DNA of 64,000 nt from Lachnospiraceae bacterium (GCA_900168235.1 FUZG01000012.1:1-64000), one strand, 5' to 3'. Shown: positions 42,549 to 52,035, numbered from the stretch's first letter. Translations and numbers: made by a program. Notes: generated from the sequence alone by a model not told the origin.

Positions 42549-43646
42549 ATGAAACTAAACCCGACAGCAGATGGCTACAAGTATCACCTTAAAACTATCG
42601 ATTCTCATACAGAAGGCGAATCCACCCGCATCTGCTATGACGGTTTTCCGGAGCTTCCCGGCAGGACAATGATGGACAAGAAAAATTATCTGGTGGAGCA
42701 TTATGACTTTCTCAGGACGGCACTGATGCTCGAGCCCAGAGGACACAGGGACATGTTTGGTGCGCTCCTTACAGAGCCCGTTCACGAAGAAGCGGATTTT
42801 GGTGTGATCTTTATGGACAGCGGATCATGCCTGAATATGTGCGGACACGGAAGTATCGGCACAGCGTCGATGCTGGTGGAGACAGGAATGGTTCCGGTGC
42901 ATGAGCCGTACACGGAAGTAGTGCTCGATGCGCCGAGCGGGATCATCCGTACCCGTGTCCATGTGGTGGACGGCAGAGCTGTAGATGTGACCATAAGAAA
43001 TGTCCCCGCTTTCCTGTACAAAGAAGATATGCAGATAGACATGCCGGGATACGGAAGGATCTCGTATGACATTGCTTTTGGCGGATCTTTTTTCGCACTG
43101 GTTGATGCAGACCTGATAGGGCTTGAGCTTGAAACTGAAAATATCGGAGAGCTCACGGATCTAGGTATGGAACTTATCCGCCGGATAAACAGTGAGGTTG
43201 AGGTGCGTCACCCCTATCTCGACATTACGACAGTGGACTTGATCGAGTTTTTCTCCCACACGGCATCGGACGTTGCGGACATGAAAAACTGCGTGATATT
43301 CGGAGACGCACAGGCGGACAGGTCGCCTTGCGGAACAGGGACCAGCGCAAAGCTCGCAGCACTTTATGCGAAGGGAGAGCTGGGACTTAATGAAAGATTT
43401 GTTTATGAGAGCATCACCGGTTCGCTTTTCGTAGGAGAAGCAGTGCAGGAAGTTGATATTGACGGATTCAGGGGTGTCATCCCGAGGATAACGGGTAGCG
43501 CCTGGATAACAGGTCTTAATGAATGGATAATCGACGAACAGGATCCGCTCCGATACGGATTTCTGCTGGGCGAGAATGAATCCGGTGAAATGAATACTGA
43601 GGACGAAATGGCGAACCCGCCCTGGGAAATGATCGTTTCACTGTGA
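42549..43646 (+). CDS. Proline racemase family enzyme (two-Cys form)
   Basis: A 365-residue proline-racemase-type protein. Both catalytic Cys are present: Cys98 in NMCGHGSIGTA and Cys261 in DRSPCGTGTSAK, which favours racemase/epimerase over dehydratase activity. The conserved IDSHTEGESTRI start and GGSFFALVDA block are intact. GGAGCG precedes the ATG. In proline fermentation this enzyme makes D-proline for PrdA/B. A 4-hydroxyproline epimerase function cannot be excluded. Confidence 0.9.
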   Translation: MKLNPTADGYKYHLKTIDSHTEGESTRICYDGFPELPGRTMMDKKNYLVEHYDFLRTALMLEPRGHRDMFGALLTEPVHEEADFGVIFMDSGSCLNMCGHGSIGTASMLVETGMVPVHEPYTEVVLDAPSGIIRTRVHVVDGRAVDVTIRNVPAFLYKEDMQIDMPGYGRISYDIAFGGSFFALVDADLIGLELETENIGELTDLGMELIRRINSEVEVRHPYLDITTVDLIEFFSHTASDVADMKNCVIFGDAQADRSPCGTGTSAKLAALYAKGELGLNERFVYESITGSLFVGEAVQEVDIDGFRGVIPRITGSAWITGLNEWIIDEQDPLRYGFLLGENESGEMNTEDEMANPPWEMIVSL

Positions 43647-43676
43647 TGAGCAAGTTTTTGTACGGAGGATATGAGC

Positions 43677-44909
43677 ATGAGATTAAAGGATTTAGGATTA
43701 ACAGCGCAGGACATAAAGGACAAGGTTCAGAAGTACATGATCGAAACCTATGAGCGTTTTGATTTTATCGCTGAGACTGCCGCAGACCAGTATATTTACG
43801 ATGAGAACGGCACGCCGTATTTGGATTTCTACGCAGGAATCGCGGTAAATTCTGCGGGAAACTGCAATAAAAAGGTGGTCGAGGCGGTAAAGGACCAGGT
43901 CTCCGACATCATGCACACTTTCAATTATCCGTATACCATCCCGCAGGCACTCCTTGCAGAAAAGGTCTGTACCACCATCGGAATGGACAAGATTTTTTTC
44001 CAGAACTCCGGCACTGAGGCGAATGAAGCCATGATCAAGATGGCGCGTAAGTACGGTATTGAAAAGTACGGTCCGAATAAGTACCACATCGTCACAGCAA
44101 AGATGGGCTTCCATGGCAGAACCTTCGGCGCAATGTCTGCAACAGGTCAGCCGGGCAATGGCTGTCAGGTTGGTTTCGGTCCCATGACATATGGTTTTTC
44201 CTACGCCCCCTACAATGATCTGCAGGCTTTCAAGGATGCCTGCACGGAAAACACCATCGCTGTAATGGTCGAGCCTGTACAGGGTGAGGGCGGTGTTCAT
44301 CCCGCCACAAAGGAATTTCTCTGCGGACTCCGTGAGTTCTGCGATGAAAAGGGAATGTTGCTCCTTATCGATGAAGTCCAGACCGGATGGTGCAGGACAG
44401 GCGCTCCCATGAGCTACATGAACTACGGCATAAAGCCGGATATTGTTTCCATGGCAAAGGCACTCGGCGGAGGAATGCCGATCGGCGCGATTTGTGCAAC
44501 AAGCGAAGTTGCAAAGGCTTTCACTCCGGGTTCCCACGGCACTACCTTCGGCGGCCATCCGGTGAGCTGTGCGGCAGCACTTGCCGAGGTGACAGAGCTT
44601 CTGGAGCGTAACCTCGCAGGAAATGCAAAGAAAATGGGTGAGTACTTCATGTCAAAGCTCGAAACTCTTCCTCACGTAAAAGAGGTCAGAGGGCAGGGGC
44701 TCCTCGTTGGCGTAGAGTTCGACGACACTATTTCAGGCGTCGAAGTGAAACACGAATGTTTACACCGATATCTTCTCATCACAGCCATCGGAGCGCACAC
44801 CATCCGAATGATCCCGCCTCTCATCATCGACGAAGCCGACTGCGACGCAGCAGTTGACATCATCCGCGAGGCGGTCAAGGCGCTGGCTAAGTCCGAGGCT
44901 ATTGCGTAA
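43677..44909 (+). CDS. Class III (ornithine/GABA-type) aminotransferase
   Basis: A 410-residue PLP aminotransferase: FQNSGTEANEAMIKMARKY and GFHGRTFGAMSATG bind PLP phosphate, LLIDEVQTGWCRTG gives the Asp, SMAKALGGGMPIGAI the Schiff-base Lys, and TTFGGHPVSCAAALA the Thr. GGAGG stands 8 nt before the ATG at 43677 but only 2 nt before 43671. Placed after proline racemase, it could act on 5-aminovalerate, the product of proline reduction, or on ornithine. The stop codon overlaps the start of the 46-bp repeat. Confidence 0.85.
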   Translation: MRLKDLGLTAQDIKDKVQKYMIETYERFDFIAETAADQYIYDENGTPYLDFYAGIAVNSAGNCNKKVVEAVKDQVSDIMHTFNYPYTIPQALLAEKVCTTIGMDKIFFQNSGTEANEAMIKMARKYGIEKYGPNKYHIVTAKMGFHGRTFGAMSATGQPGNGCQVGFGPMTYGFSYAPYNDLQAFKDACTENTIAVMVEPVQGEGGVHPATKEFLCGLREFCDEKGMLLLIDEVQTGWCRTGAPMSYMNYGIKPDIVSMAKALGGGMPIGAICATSEVAKAFTPGSHGTTFGGHPVSCAAALAEVTELLERNLAGNAKKMGEYFMSKLETLPHVKEVRGQGLLVGVEFDDTISGVEVKHECLHRYLLITAIGAHTIRMIPPLIIDEADCDAAVDIIREAVKALAKSEAIA

Positions 44910-44953
44910 AGTCAAGCCTCAAGTCGAAAGGTTACCATCGAAAGCCCGGCGGG
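44908..44953 (+). repeat. 46-bp repeat, copy 2 (right of the proline island)
   Basis: Direct copy of 33316-33361 with two differences. It begins within the stop codon of the aminotransferase, which marks a sharp boundary of the island. Confidence 0.8.
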
Positions 44954-44964
44954 GGTTTTAACAA

Positions 44965-45176
44965 GTGACGGAAGCGGGGAGCGTTGTTTCCAACACATCC
45001 CGGGGAACCGGCACTACGGTGAGCTAACTGCTTACTTCGACTACAGCACGCAGGACATTCGCTGTCGGAATAGCTCTTGCCCTGCGTGCAAAGTCTTCGT
45101 ATGCAGTGGATCTCACCTGTGCGGTTCTTAACGGGATGCTTATGGAAAGCAACGCTCCCCGCTTCCTGACGTTTGC
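44965..45176 (-). repeat. Inverted-arm element B2, copy 2 of the ~215-bp repeat
   Basis: Reverse-complement copy of 33726-33945 with small differences scattered over the length, including paired changes in opposite arms (for example the AGCTATTCCGACAGC region in the loop). It has the same self-complementary arms, GGAAGCGGGGAGCGTTG with CAACGCTCCCCGCTTCC. Confidence 0.75.
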
Positions 45177-45272
45177 TAAAATGGCAAGTTAAAGCTTTTT
45201 GATAAGAAATGCATGCGAATACCTTGATAAAGGTATGGCATGCAGATTTTCCACTAGCGCGAGACGAAGTCA

Positions 45273-45488
45273 GCGTTGCAGGACAGCATCATGCCCGGCG
45301 AGCCATTGGAAGCGGAGGCAGGAAGCGCGAGCATAGCGCAGGCGCGAAGAGCACTGTTTGAAGGCACTTTGTACGTCGCCCGAAGGGCATACGAGCAAAG
45401 TGCCTGAGTTGCGGTCGCGGCTGCTGATAGGCGGCGGAGCGCTGACAACGGAGCGACGGTGAGCGGACATGATGCTGCCCTGTAACGC
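45273..45488. repeat. Large fold-back element B3
   Basis: GCGTTGCAGGACAGCATCAT and on to 45293 pairs with 45468-45488 over 21 bp with two mismatches. Inside, GGCACTTTG (45363-45371) pairs with CAAAGTGCC (45396-45404) and encloses GCCC-GAA-GGGC. A separate hairpin around AATACCTT/AAGGTAT lies at about 45212-45242. No gene is convincing in 44954-45748. Confidence 0.7.
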
Positions 45489-45557
45489 GTCACCTCTGCC
45501 ACCCTACTTCCATCACCACCTGTCAATTTAAACCCACCCCGCGAACTTTTAATAATG

Positions 45558-45582
45558 ACTTTTTAAAGAAACTTTTTAAAGA
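45558..45582 (+). promoter_or_regulatory. Direct repeats ACTTTTTAAAGA before the ROK gene
   Basis: Two exact 12-bp copies at 45558 and 45571 (13-bp period), with TATACT at 45609-45614 downstream as a candidate -10. The reverse complement of a related motif, AACTTAAAAAG, recurs before the ABC operon at about 47080. Likely ROK-regulator sites. Confidence 0.5.
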
Positions 45583-45748
45583 GTATGTTAAAAATAAGTC
45601 AAATGGTGTATACTGATGTCAGAGAGAGGAGACATGTATCTATTTTGCACGGGCACGCGGTAGATATGTGTCATGGAGCGTGACATCGGTGAGGGAAAGG
45701 AACGGCTTCCGGCCCTTGCATCATTTGATAAAGTTCGGGGTAAACGAT

Positions 45749-46885
45749 ATGGCAGATAGAGCAGAGCTCAGGAGAGCGAATAAGCATGAAGTGTATATGA
45801 TGCTGCTTCGTCAGGGGAAGATGCCGGTGCAGAAGATATCGGTTCTGACCGGGATCAGTATTCCTACGGTGACACAGCATCTGAATAGTCTCATAGAAGA
45901 AGGTGCAGTGAGAATACTGGAAGAAAGACAGACAACAGGCGGAAGGATGGCAAGGGAATACCAGTGCATCACGGATGCCAAGTATGCGATGGGTATCGAT
46001 ATCACCCAGAATCATCTGACCATCGCAGTGCTCGATCTTGCGGGGGAAGTCGTAGGGATATTAAACCGGATACAGTTTAATTTCGAGGATAAGCCTGAGT
46101 GCTATAAAGAAATAGTGGCAAGAGCGCGGAAACTGCTCATAGAAAACAGTATCGCATCAGACAAGATACTCGGCGTGGGACTTTCGCTTCCCTGTATCGT
46201 GGACTACGAAGCGAATCGCGTAGTTTACAGCAAAGTCGTGGATGTTCCGGCGGATATCTCGGAGCGGTTCAAGAAAGCAACGCCGTATGAAATCACGGTA
46301 TTTAACGATGCAAACTCTGCGGGATATGCGGAAATGTACTTCAGGAACGGTCAGGAAGACACCTATTCCGGACGCAATCTCTTTTATCTCATGCTCAGTA
46401 ATTCTGTGGGCGGCGCAAGCCTCTATGACGGAAAGATAATACTCGGTGATGATTGCAGGAGCGCGGAGATAGGCCATACAAAGCTCGTTCCGAAGGGAAA
46501 GAAATGCTACTGCGGTCAGAGAGGATGTGTAAACGCTTACTGTAATGCGAAGAATCTGGCGGATCATACTGACGGTAATCTGGAAGAGTTCTTTAAGCGT
46601 ATGGAGCAGGGAGATGCCCAGTTAAAGAAAGCGTTTAACGACTATCTTGATTACCTTGCCATAACAGTAGTAAATCTCCGTATGGTATATGACTGCGACA
46701 TTATCCTTGGCGGATACGTTGGCGGTCAGATGGAAGCTCACATGGATGAGCTGAAAAAGAAAGTAAAGAAACTGGATCCCTACGATGAATCACCGGACTT
46801 TTTAAAGCCATGCGTCATAAAAAGAGAGGCGTCCGCGGTGGGCGCGGCGCTCAGTTTCATTAGTGATTATATAGATAATATATAA
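45749..46885 (+). CDS. ROK-family transcriptional regulator
   Basis: A 378-residue XylR/NagC-like regulator: N-terminal winged helix (PVQKISVLTGISIPTVTQHL), then a ROK sugar-kinase-like domain with MGIDITQNHLTIAVLDLAGE, GVGLSLPCIVDYE, EIGHTKLVPKGKKCYCGQRG and a zinc-binding Cys cluster ending CVNAYC. The start at 45749 aligns best with relatives; an upstream frame to 45668 lacks homology. It precedes the sugar ABC operon and is probably its repressor. Confidence 0.85.
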   Translation: MADRAELRRANKHEVYMMLLRQGKMPVQKISVLTGISIPTVTQHLNSLIEEGAVRILEERQTTGGRMAREYQCITDAKYAMGIDITQNHLTIAVLDLAGEVVGILNRIQFNFEDKPECYKEIVARARKLLIENSIASDKILGVGLSLPCIVDYEANRVVYSKVVDVPADISERFKKATPYEITVFNDANSAGYAEMYFRNGQEDTYSGRNLFYLMLSNSVGGASLYDGKIILGDDCRSAEIGHTKLVPKGKKCYCGQRGCVNAYCNAKNLADHTDGNLEEFFKRMEQGDAQLKKAFNDYLDYLAITVVNLRMVYDCDIILGGYVGGQMEAHMDELKKKVKKLDPYDESPDFLKPCVIKREASAVGAALSFISDYIDNI

Positions 46886-46900
46886 AAGATAAGCAAAATA

Positions 46901-46955
46901 ACCCTGATATTTACCAGTGCGAGACAGCATGTTGATAAATATCAGGGTATTTTTA
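46901..46955 (+). terminator. Rho-independent terminator
   Basis: ACCCTGATATTTA (46901-46913) pairs perfectly with TAAATATCAGGGT (46936-46948) around a 22-nt loop, followed by ATTTTT. Ends the ROK gene. Confidence 0.85.
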
Positions 46956-47005
46956 TGTGCAATATTACCTTAAATGAACGATTTAAAGAATTTTGTTAAG
47001 TAATA

Positions 47006-47110
47006 TTGACATAAAACTCAAATAGGACTATCATGTGCTCATAAGATATTAAAGTTAATTAAAAAAGTAAATTAAAAACAAACTTAAAAAGAAAGGTCAT
47101 CTATCAGGCA
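47006..47110 (+). promoter_or_regulatory. Promoter of the sugar ABC operon
   Basis: TTGACA (47006-47011), 17 bp, TATCAT (47029-47034). Downstream (about 47050-47095) lie A-rich repeats GTTAATTAAAAAAGT and AACTTAAAAAG, similar to the ROK-gene repeats in reverse complement; binding here would block elongation. Confidence 0.65.
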
Positions 47111-47146
47111 GTATAAAAATCGAGGTAAGAGATAGGGGAGGAAAAG

Positions 47147-48670
47147 ATGGCAGACGATATCAAACTCCGGGTCGAAGGTATAGAAAAATCATTCCCGGGT
47201 GTAAAGGCTCTGGATCGTATCAATTTCTCGGTACGGAAGGGAACGGTACATGCTCTTTGCGGTGAGAACGGTGCCGGTAAGTCCACACTTATGAAGATCA
47301 TAAACGGACAGTACAAACCGGATGCGGGTCAGATCTACATCGACGGAAAAGCGGTAACGATCAGAAATCCCATAGAGGCGTCAGAGTACGGCATAGCGAT
47401 GATCCCTCAGGAACTGAATTACGTTCCGGAGCTCACGGTAGAGGAAAACCTGTTTTTAGGAAAGCTTCCGGTAAATAAATTCGGCGGAGTTGACTGGAAG
47501 AAGGTTCATAACGATGCGGTGAAGTTTATCGAAGAAGAGAAACTTCCATACGGACCGAAGCAGAAGCTCAAGACATTGACAGTATCGGACATCCAGATGC
47601 TGGAGATCATAAAGGCGGTCAGCAACAAAGCAGAAGTGATAATCATGGATGAGCCGACATCATCGATCACTGAGCGCGAGGTCGCATCACTCTTCAAAAA
47701 GATAGAAGAGCTGAAAAAACAGGGAGTCGCCATCGTTTACATCTCTCACAAGATGGACGAGGTTTTCAAGATCGCAGATGATATCACGGTACTCCGTGAC
47801 GGAACGGTCGTTTCATCCGACAGGGCAGCGGATATAGAGCTGGACACAGTCATTACCAGAATGGTCGGCAGAAAAATGGACAGCGTTTATCCGAAGGAAA
47901 AACTGGAGCTCGGAGACAAGATCTTCGAAGTAAAGAACTTCAGCGAAAAGAACATGTTCGCAAAGATCAACTTTGAAGCCAGAAAGGGTGAGATCGTAGG
48001 ATTTGCCGGACTCGTAGGAGCAGGCAGAACAGAGACTATGAGAGCAATCTTCGGTCTGGACCATCATGATACAGGGGAAGTCATCATAGATGGAAAGAAA
48101 GTAGATATAAAGAGTCCTGAGGATGCTATCCAGAACGGACTTGTAATGCTGGCAGAGAGCAGACGTGAGGATGGAATCATCCCGGTAAGAAGCGTAAAAG
48201 AAAATGCCAGCCTCGCAAACTTAAAGAGATTCATTTTTGGAGGATTCGCACACAAGGTCAGAGAAAAAGATGATGTCACAAAGGTCTTTCAGCAGATGAA
48301 CGTAAAGACCCCGACACTGGATACACCCATCGCATCACTGTCCGGCGGAAATCAGCAGAAAGTGCTTCTTGCGAGATGGATACTCTGTGAGCCGAAGGTC
48401 ATGATACTGGACGAGCCCACAAGAGGAATCGACGTAGGAGCGAAGTTTGAAATCTACAAACTTATGACAGATATCGTAAAGCAGGGAAAGACCATCATAA
48501 TGGTATCTTCCGAAATGCCGGAGCTTATCGGTATGTGTGACAGGATCTACGTAATGTCACAGGGCTACATCACCGGATGCATCGAAAGAGAAAGCTTCAA
48601 TCAGGAATCCATCATGAGATATGCAATGAAAGAGACGAAAGAAAGCGAGCGGGAGGAATTTGTATCATGA
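47147..48670 (+). CDS. Sugar ABC transporter ATPase, RbsA/XylG-type
   Basis: A 507-residue double ABC ATPase: first half Walker A CGENGAGKSTLMKI with degenerate signature TVSDIQMLEI and DEPTSSIT; second half GLVGAGRTETMRAIFG in place of Walker A, signature LSGGNQQKVLLARWI and DEPTRGIDVGAK. This arrangement is standard for carbohydrate uptake type 2 transporters. Overlaps the permease gene by 4 bp. Confidence 0.95.
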   Translation: MADDIKLRVEGIEKSFPGVKALDRINFSVRKGTVHALCGENGAGKSTLMKIINGQYKPDAGQIYIDGKAVTIRNPIEASEYGIAMIPQELNYVPELTVEENLFLGKLPVNKFGGVDWKKVHNDAVKFIEEEKLPYGPKQKLKTLTVSDIQMLEIIKAVSNKAEVIIMDEPTSSITEREVASLFKKIEELKKQGVAIVYISHKMDEVFKIADDITVLRDGTVVSSDRAADIELDTVITRMVGRKMDSVYPKEKLELGDKIFEVKNFSEKNMFAKINFEARKGEIVGFAGLVGAGRTETMRAIFGLDHHDTGEVIIDGKKVDIKSPEDAIQNGLVMLAESRREDGIIPVRSVKENASLANLKRFIFGGFAHKVREKDDVTKVFQQMNVKTPTLDTPIASLSGGNQQKVLLARWILCEPKVMILDEPTRGIDVGAKFEIYKLMTDIVKQGKTIIMVSSEMPELIGMCDRIYVMSQGYITGCIERESFNQESIMRYAMKETKESEREEFVS

Positions 48671-49671
48671 AGAGTATGAAATTAAGCGGGGTTTTTCAGA
48701 AATATGCGATCTATCTGGTCCTGCTGGTATTGTTTGCGGCATGCAGTCTTATAAGTCCCTACTTCTTAAAGAGCAGCAACATGATAAACGTAACGAGGCA
48801 GCTCTGTGTGGGACTTCTTATCGCTTATGGTGAAATGATCCTGATCGTCGGAGGATTCATCGACCTGTCGGTGGGCTCGGTACTGGCTCTCGCCGGATGT
48901 CTCGCCACCACGACATTCAAAGCAACACAGTCATTATTACTTGCAGTGCTTGTGGCAGTAGTAGTCAGTATCCTCTGCAACATGTTCAACGCAGTATTCG
49001 TAGCAAACTTTAACGTACCGGCCTTCATCGCAACACTCGGTATGCAGCAGATAGCAAGAGGTCTTGCACTTTACTACACAGATGGTCAGAACATCCTCCA
49101 GCTCGGCGGATTCGTAAAGATCGGACAGGGCATGATCGGTTCGTTCCTTCCGGTTCCGGTACTTATAGTACTGGTAGTCACATTAGGTGTCTGGTACATC
49201 ATGAGCAATACCAGATTCGGACGAGGCGTATATGCCATCGGCGGTAACAGAAGAGCAGCAGAAGCAAGTGGTATCAATACAAAGAAGAGTATTTACAAAG
49301 CATTTTTGATCAACGGTATCCTGGCAGGACTTGCAGGCGTGATCTTTATGGCCAGAAACAATGCAGGTCTTCCGAACGGAGCAGTTGGATATGAGATGAC
49401 AGGTCTCACAGCAGCGATCGTGGGCGGAACTTCCATGACAGGCGGTATCGGAACTATTCCGGGTACCATCGCCGGAGCATTTATCATCGGTTTCCTTGAG
49501 AATGTAATGAACCTTGTAGGTATAAATGCTTACATTCAGGAGATCATCGAAGGCGGAATCATCGTACTCGCGGTTGCGTTTGACGTAGTAAGTAAATCAA
49601 AGCAGTCACACAAGACCATCATGGTAGCTGATGACAAAAAGAAAGGAGTAGATCAGAAAAGCGCAGCGTAA
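48667..49671 (+). CDS. Sugar ABC transporter permease, RbsC-type
   Basis: A 334-residue permease with about ten hydrophobic segments, and the family motifs GGFIDLSVGSVLALAG, FVANFNVPAFIATLGMQQI and GVYAIGGNRRAAEASGIN. ATGA overlap (48667-48670) with the ATPase. With the binding protein at 49773 it makes a complete CUT2 importer, probably for a pentose or polyol judging from the dehydrogenase at the end of the operon. Confidence 0.95.
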   Translation: MKSMKLSGVFQKYAIYLVLLVLFAACSLISPYFLKSSNMINVTRQLCVGLLIAYGEMILIVGGFIDLSVGSVLALAGCLATTTFKATQSLLLAVLVAVVVSILCNMFNAVFVANFNVPAFIATLGMQQIARGLALYYTDGQNILQLGGFVKIGQGMIGSFLPVPVLIVLVVTLGVWYIMSNTRFGRGVYAIGGNRRAAEASGINTKKSIYKAFLINGILAGLAGVIFMARNNAGLPNGAVGYEMTGLTAAIVGGTSMTGGIGTIPGTIAGAFIIGFLENVMNLVGINAYIQEIIEGGIIVLAVAFDVVSKSKQSHKTIMVADDKKKGVDQKSAA

Positions 49672-49772
49672 AGAACGGTAATAGAACTTTTTCAAAAAAC
49701 TTATAAATGGGGTTAAGCATGCAGAGAGCATGTTTGGCGATAAAAACACGCAAATAACGAGGAGGATATCTA

Positions 49773-50891
49773 ATGAAAAGGAAAGTTGTAAGTATCGTAA
49801 TGTCAATCGCAATGGCAGCAATGCTGACAGCATGCGGAGGTTCTACAGGAAGTGCACCGGCAGCAGATGCAAAGGCATCAGCTCCGGCAACAGAGCAGGC
49901 AGCAGATGCAAAGGCTGAAACACCGGCAGCAAGCGGTGAGAAGAAGCGTATCTGTTTCGTGGCAAGAGCATCGGCTGATACTTTTGCAGCATGGCTCACA
50001 AATGAAATGCAGAAAGCGGCAGGAACCTATGATGATATCGAACTTACCTGCGTATCCGGTGATGCGGATGATAATACAGAGAACGGACTTCTTGAGGATG
50101 CTATCACAAAGGAATATGACCTCGTGATCGTTCAGTCCAATAACAATGCCGCACAGGCTCCTTACGTACAGAAGCTCATAGAAGCAGGTATCCCTGTTAT
50201 CACAACTAACCCGACAACACATCAGAACGATCTTGACGGCGGCGATGACCTTTCCGTAATGGCAGGCACAGGTACAGTAGATGCTGATCCTGAGGCACAG
50301 GCAGCAGTTGGAGCTGACAGAGCAGTTAAGGAGATTCCTGAGAACGCAAACGTAGTAGTTCTCCGCGGACCGTCCGGAAACTATCACGCTGAGAAGCGCC
50401 GTGAGGCATGGGATACACACTTCTTTGACAAGAGAAAAGACGTAAATATCCTTTACGAAGATTATGCAAACTGGAACTCTGATGAAGCTCTGACACTTAT
50501 GGAAGCATGGGTTCAGTCCGGAACACACATCGATGCTATCATTTCCATGAACGACAACATGGCAGCAGGCGCTATCGAAGCAGTTCGTGACAACACAGAC
50601 TATGTAGTAGACGGAAAGTCAAACTTCCTTGCATACGGCGTTGACGGAACAGCACAGGGATGCCTCCTCATCAAAGAAGGTCTCCTTACATGCACAGCAC
50701 TTCAGGACGCTTCCGAACTTGCAAAGAAGAACATGGAATATGCTGAAAAGGTTGTAAACGGCCAGATGGCAGTTACAGATGTAAATGACTTCGTAGATGC
50801 ACCTGAGATCAATTCAGATAACGTTGAAGATTACATCAAGATCTATGTAGACAACGGCGAGATCGCAGCAGACGGATCTCTCGCAAACTAA
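49773..50891 (+). CDS. Sugar-binding lipoprotein of the ABC importer
   Basis: A 372-residue lipoprotein with lipobox MLTAC near residue 21 and an Ala-rich linker, then a ribose-binding-protein fold: FVARASADTFAAWLTNEMQK, VIVQSNNNAAQAPYVQKLIE, IPVITTNPTT, DAIISMNDNMAAGAIEAV. GGAGGA precedes the ATG. Part of the CUT2 operon. Confidence 0.9.
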   Translation: MKRKVVSIVMSIAMAAMLTACGGSTGSAPAADAKASAPATEQAADAKAETPAASGEKKRICFVARASADTFAAWLTNEMQKAAGTYDDIELTCVSGDADDNTENGLLEDAITKEYDLVIVQSNNNAAQAPYVQKLIEAGIPVITTNPTTHQNDLDGGDDLSVMAGTGTVDADPEAQAAVGADRAVKEIPENANVVVLRGPSGNYHAEKRREAWDTHFFDKRKDVNILYEDYANWNSDEALTLMEAWVQSGTHIDAIISMNDNMAAGAIEAVRDNTDYVVDGKSNFLAYGVDGTAQGCLLIKEGLLTCTALQDASELAKKNMEYAEKVVNGQMAVTDVNDFVDAPEINSDNVEDYIKIYVDNGEIAADGSLAN

Positions 50892-50985
50892 ACCGTAACT
50901 AATAAATAACGTATTCGGGGCTGTCGGTAGCGGGAAATATCGGCAGCCTGACTTAAAAGGTATTACTTCAGGAGGATTTCAGATT

Positions 50986-52035
50986 ATGGGAACTATGAAA
51001 GGTGCTTTCATGCGCGGCTTGGACAATATGATCATCAAGGATGTGGAGAAGCCCACCGCAGGAAAAGGAAAGGTAGTTGTTTCACTTGAATATATCGGCA
51101 TCTGCGGATCAGATGTTCATTACTATCACAGCGGTCGTGTAGGCGCTTACGAAGTGGATCTGTCACAGGATTACATGCTGGGACATGAAGCTGCAGGAAC
51201 AGTAGTTGAAGTTGGAGAAGGCGTTACAAATCTTAAAGTCGGCGACAAGGTTTGTCTTGAGCCCGGAATCGTTGACGGAACATGCGAATTTTGTAAAGAA
51301 GGAAAATATAACCTCTGCCCGGATGTACAGTTTCTTGCAACACCTCCCGTTGCAGGCTGTAACGAAGAGTTTATAGAATTTCCTTCAGACTACTGCTTCA
51401 AGCTTCCTGAGAACATGACCACTAAGCAGGGTGCGCTGATCGAGCCCCTTTCAGTTGGATTCCACGCAGCAAATCAGGCAAATGTAGGTGTTGGTGAAAC
51501 AGTAGTGATCCTCGGTGCAGGAACAATCGGAATGACAACACTTCTCTCCTGTAAGGCTCACGGCGCAGGAAAGATCATCGTTGCAGACCTGATCCCTGCA
51601 AAGCTCGAGCTTGCTAAGAAGATGGGTGCTGACGTAGTCATCAACAGCGGTGAGCAGGATGTAATGGAAGAAGTTAAGAAAGCTACCGACGGAGCCGGAG
51701 CTGAGAAGGTATTTGAGACAGCAGGAAGCGATGTAACGATCAAGCTCACACCGTTCCTCGCAAAGAGAGGCGGAACAGTTTGTCTCGTAGGTCTCTCCGT
51801 AAAGCCTGAGATCCCTTACAGTTTCGCACAGGTAATGGATAAGGAGCTTACTATCACTTCAGTATTCCGTTACAGAAATATTTATCCGAAGGCTATCGCT
51901 GCAGTTGCAAAGGGTGCTATCGATGTATTACCTCTGGTAACACATGAGTATGACTTCGCACAGATAAACGAAGCATATAAGGAAGCCCTGACAAACAAGA
52001 CTGATGCCCTGAAGGTAATGCTCAAGGTAAAGTAA
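50986..52035 (+). CDS. Zinc-dependent sorbitol/xylitol dehydrogenase
   Basis: A 349-residue medium-chain dehydrogenase. Catalytic zinc ligands: Cys in IGICGSDVHYYHSGR, His-Glu in MLGHEAAGTVVEVGEG and Glu in LIEPLSVGFHAA. The structural zinc loop PGIVDGTCEFCKEGKYNLC has Asp in place of the first Cys, as in members that lost that zinc. NAD loop ILGAGTIGMTTLLS. It oxidises polyols such as sorbitol or xylitol to ketoses, giving the likely cargo of the upstream importer. Confidence 0.9.
   Translation: MGTMKGAFMRGLDNMIIKDVEKPTAGKGKVVVSLEYIGICGSDVHYYHSGRVGAYEVDLSQDYMLGHEAAGTVVEVGEGVTNLKVGDKVCLEPGIVDGTCEFCKEGKYNLCPDVQFLATPPVAGCNEEFIEFPSDYCFKLPENMTTKQGALIEPLSVGFHAANQANVGVGETVVILGAGTIGMTTLLSCKAHGAGKIIVADLIPAKLELAKKMGADVVINSGEQDVMEEVKKATDGAGAEKVFETAGSDVTIKLTPFLAKRGGTVCLVGLSVKPEIPYSFAQVMDKELTITSVFRYRNIYPKAIAAVAKGAIDVLPLVTHEYDFAQINEAYKEALTNKTDALKVMLKVK

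Noticed and set aside
43698-44558. A 286-codon frame opposite the aminotransferase gene
   Set aside because: It is the antisense shadow of a clearly conserved PLP enzyme gene.
49878-50528. A 216-codon Cys-rich frame opposite the sugar-binding protein
   Set aside because: Shadow frame produced by codon bias of the real gene; no start signal or family.
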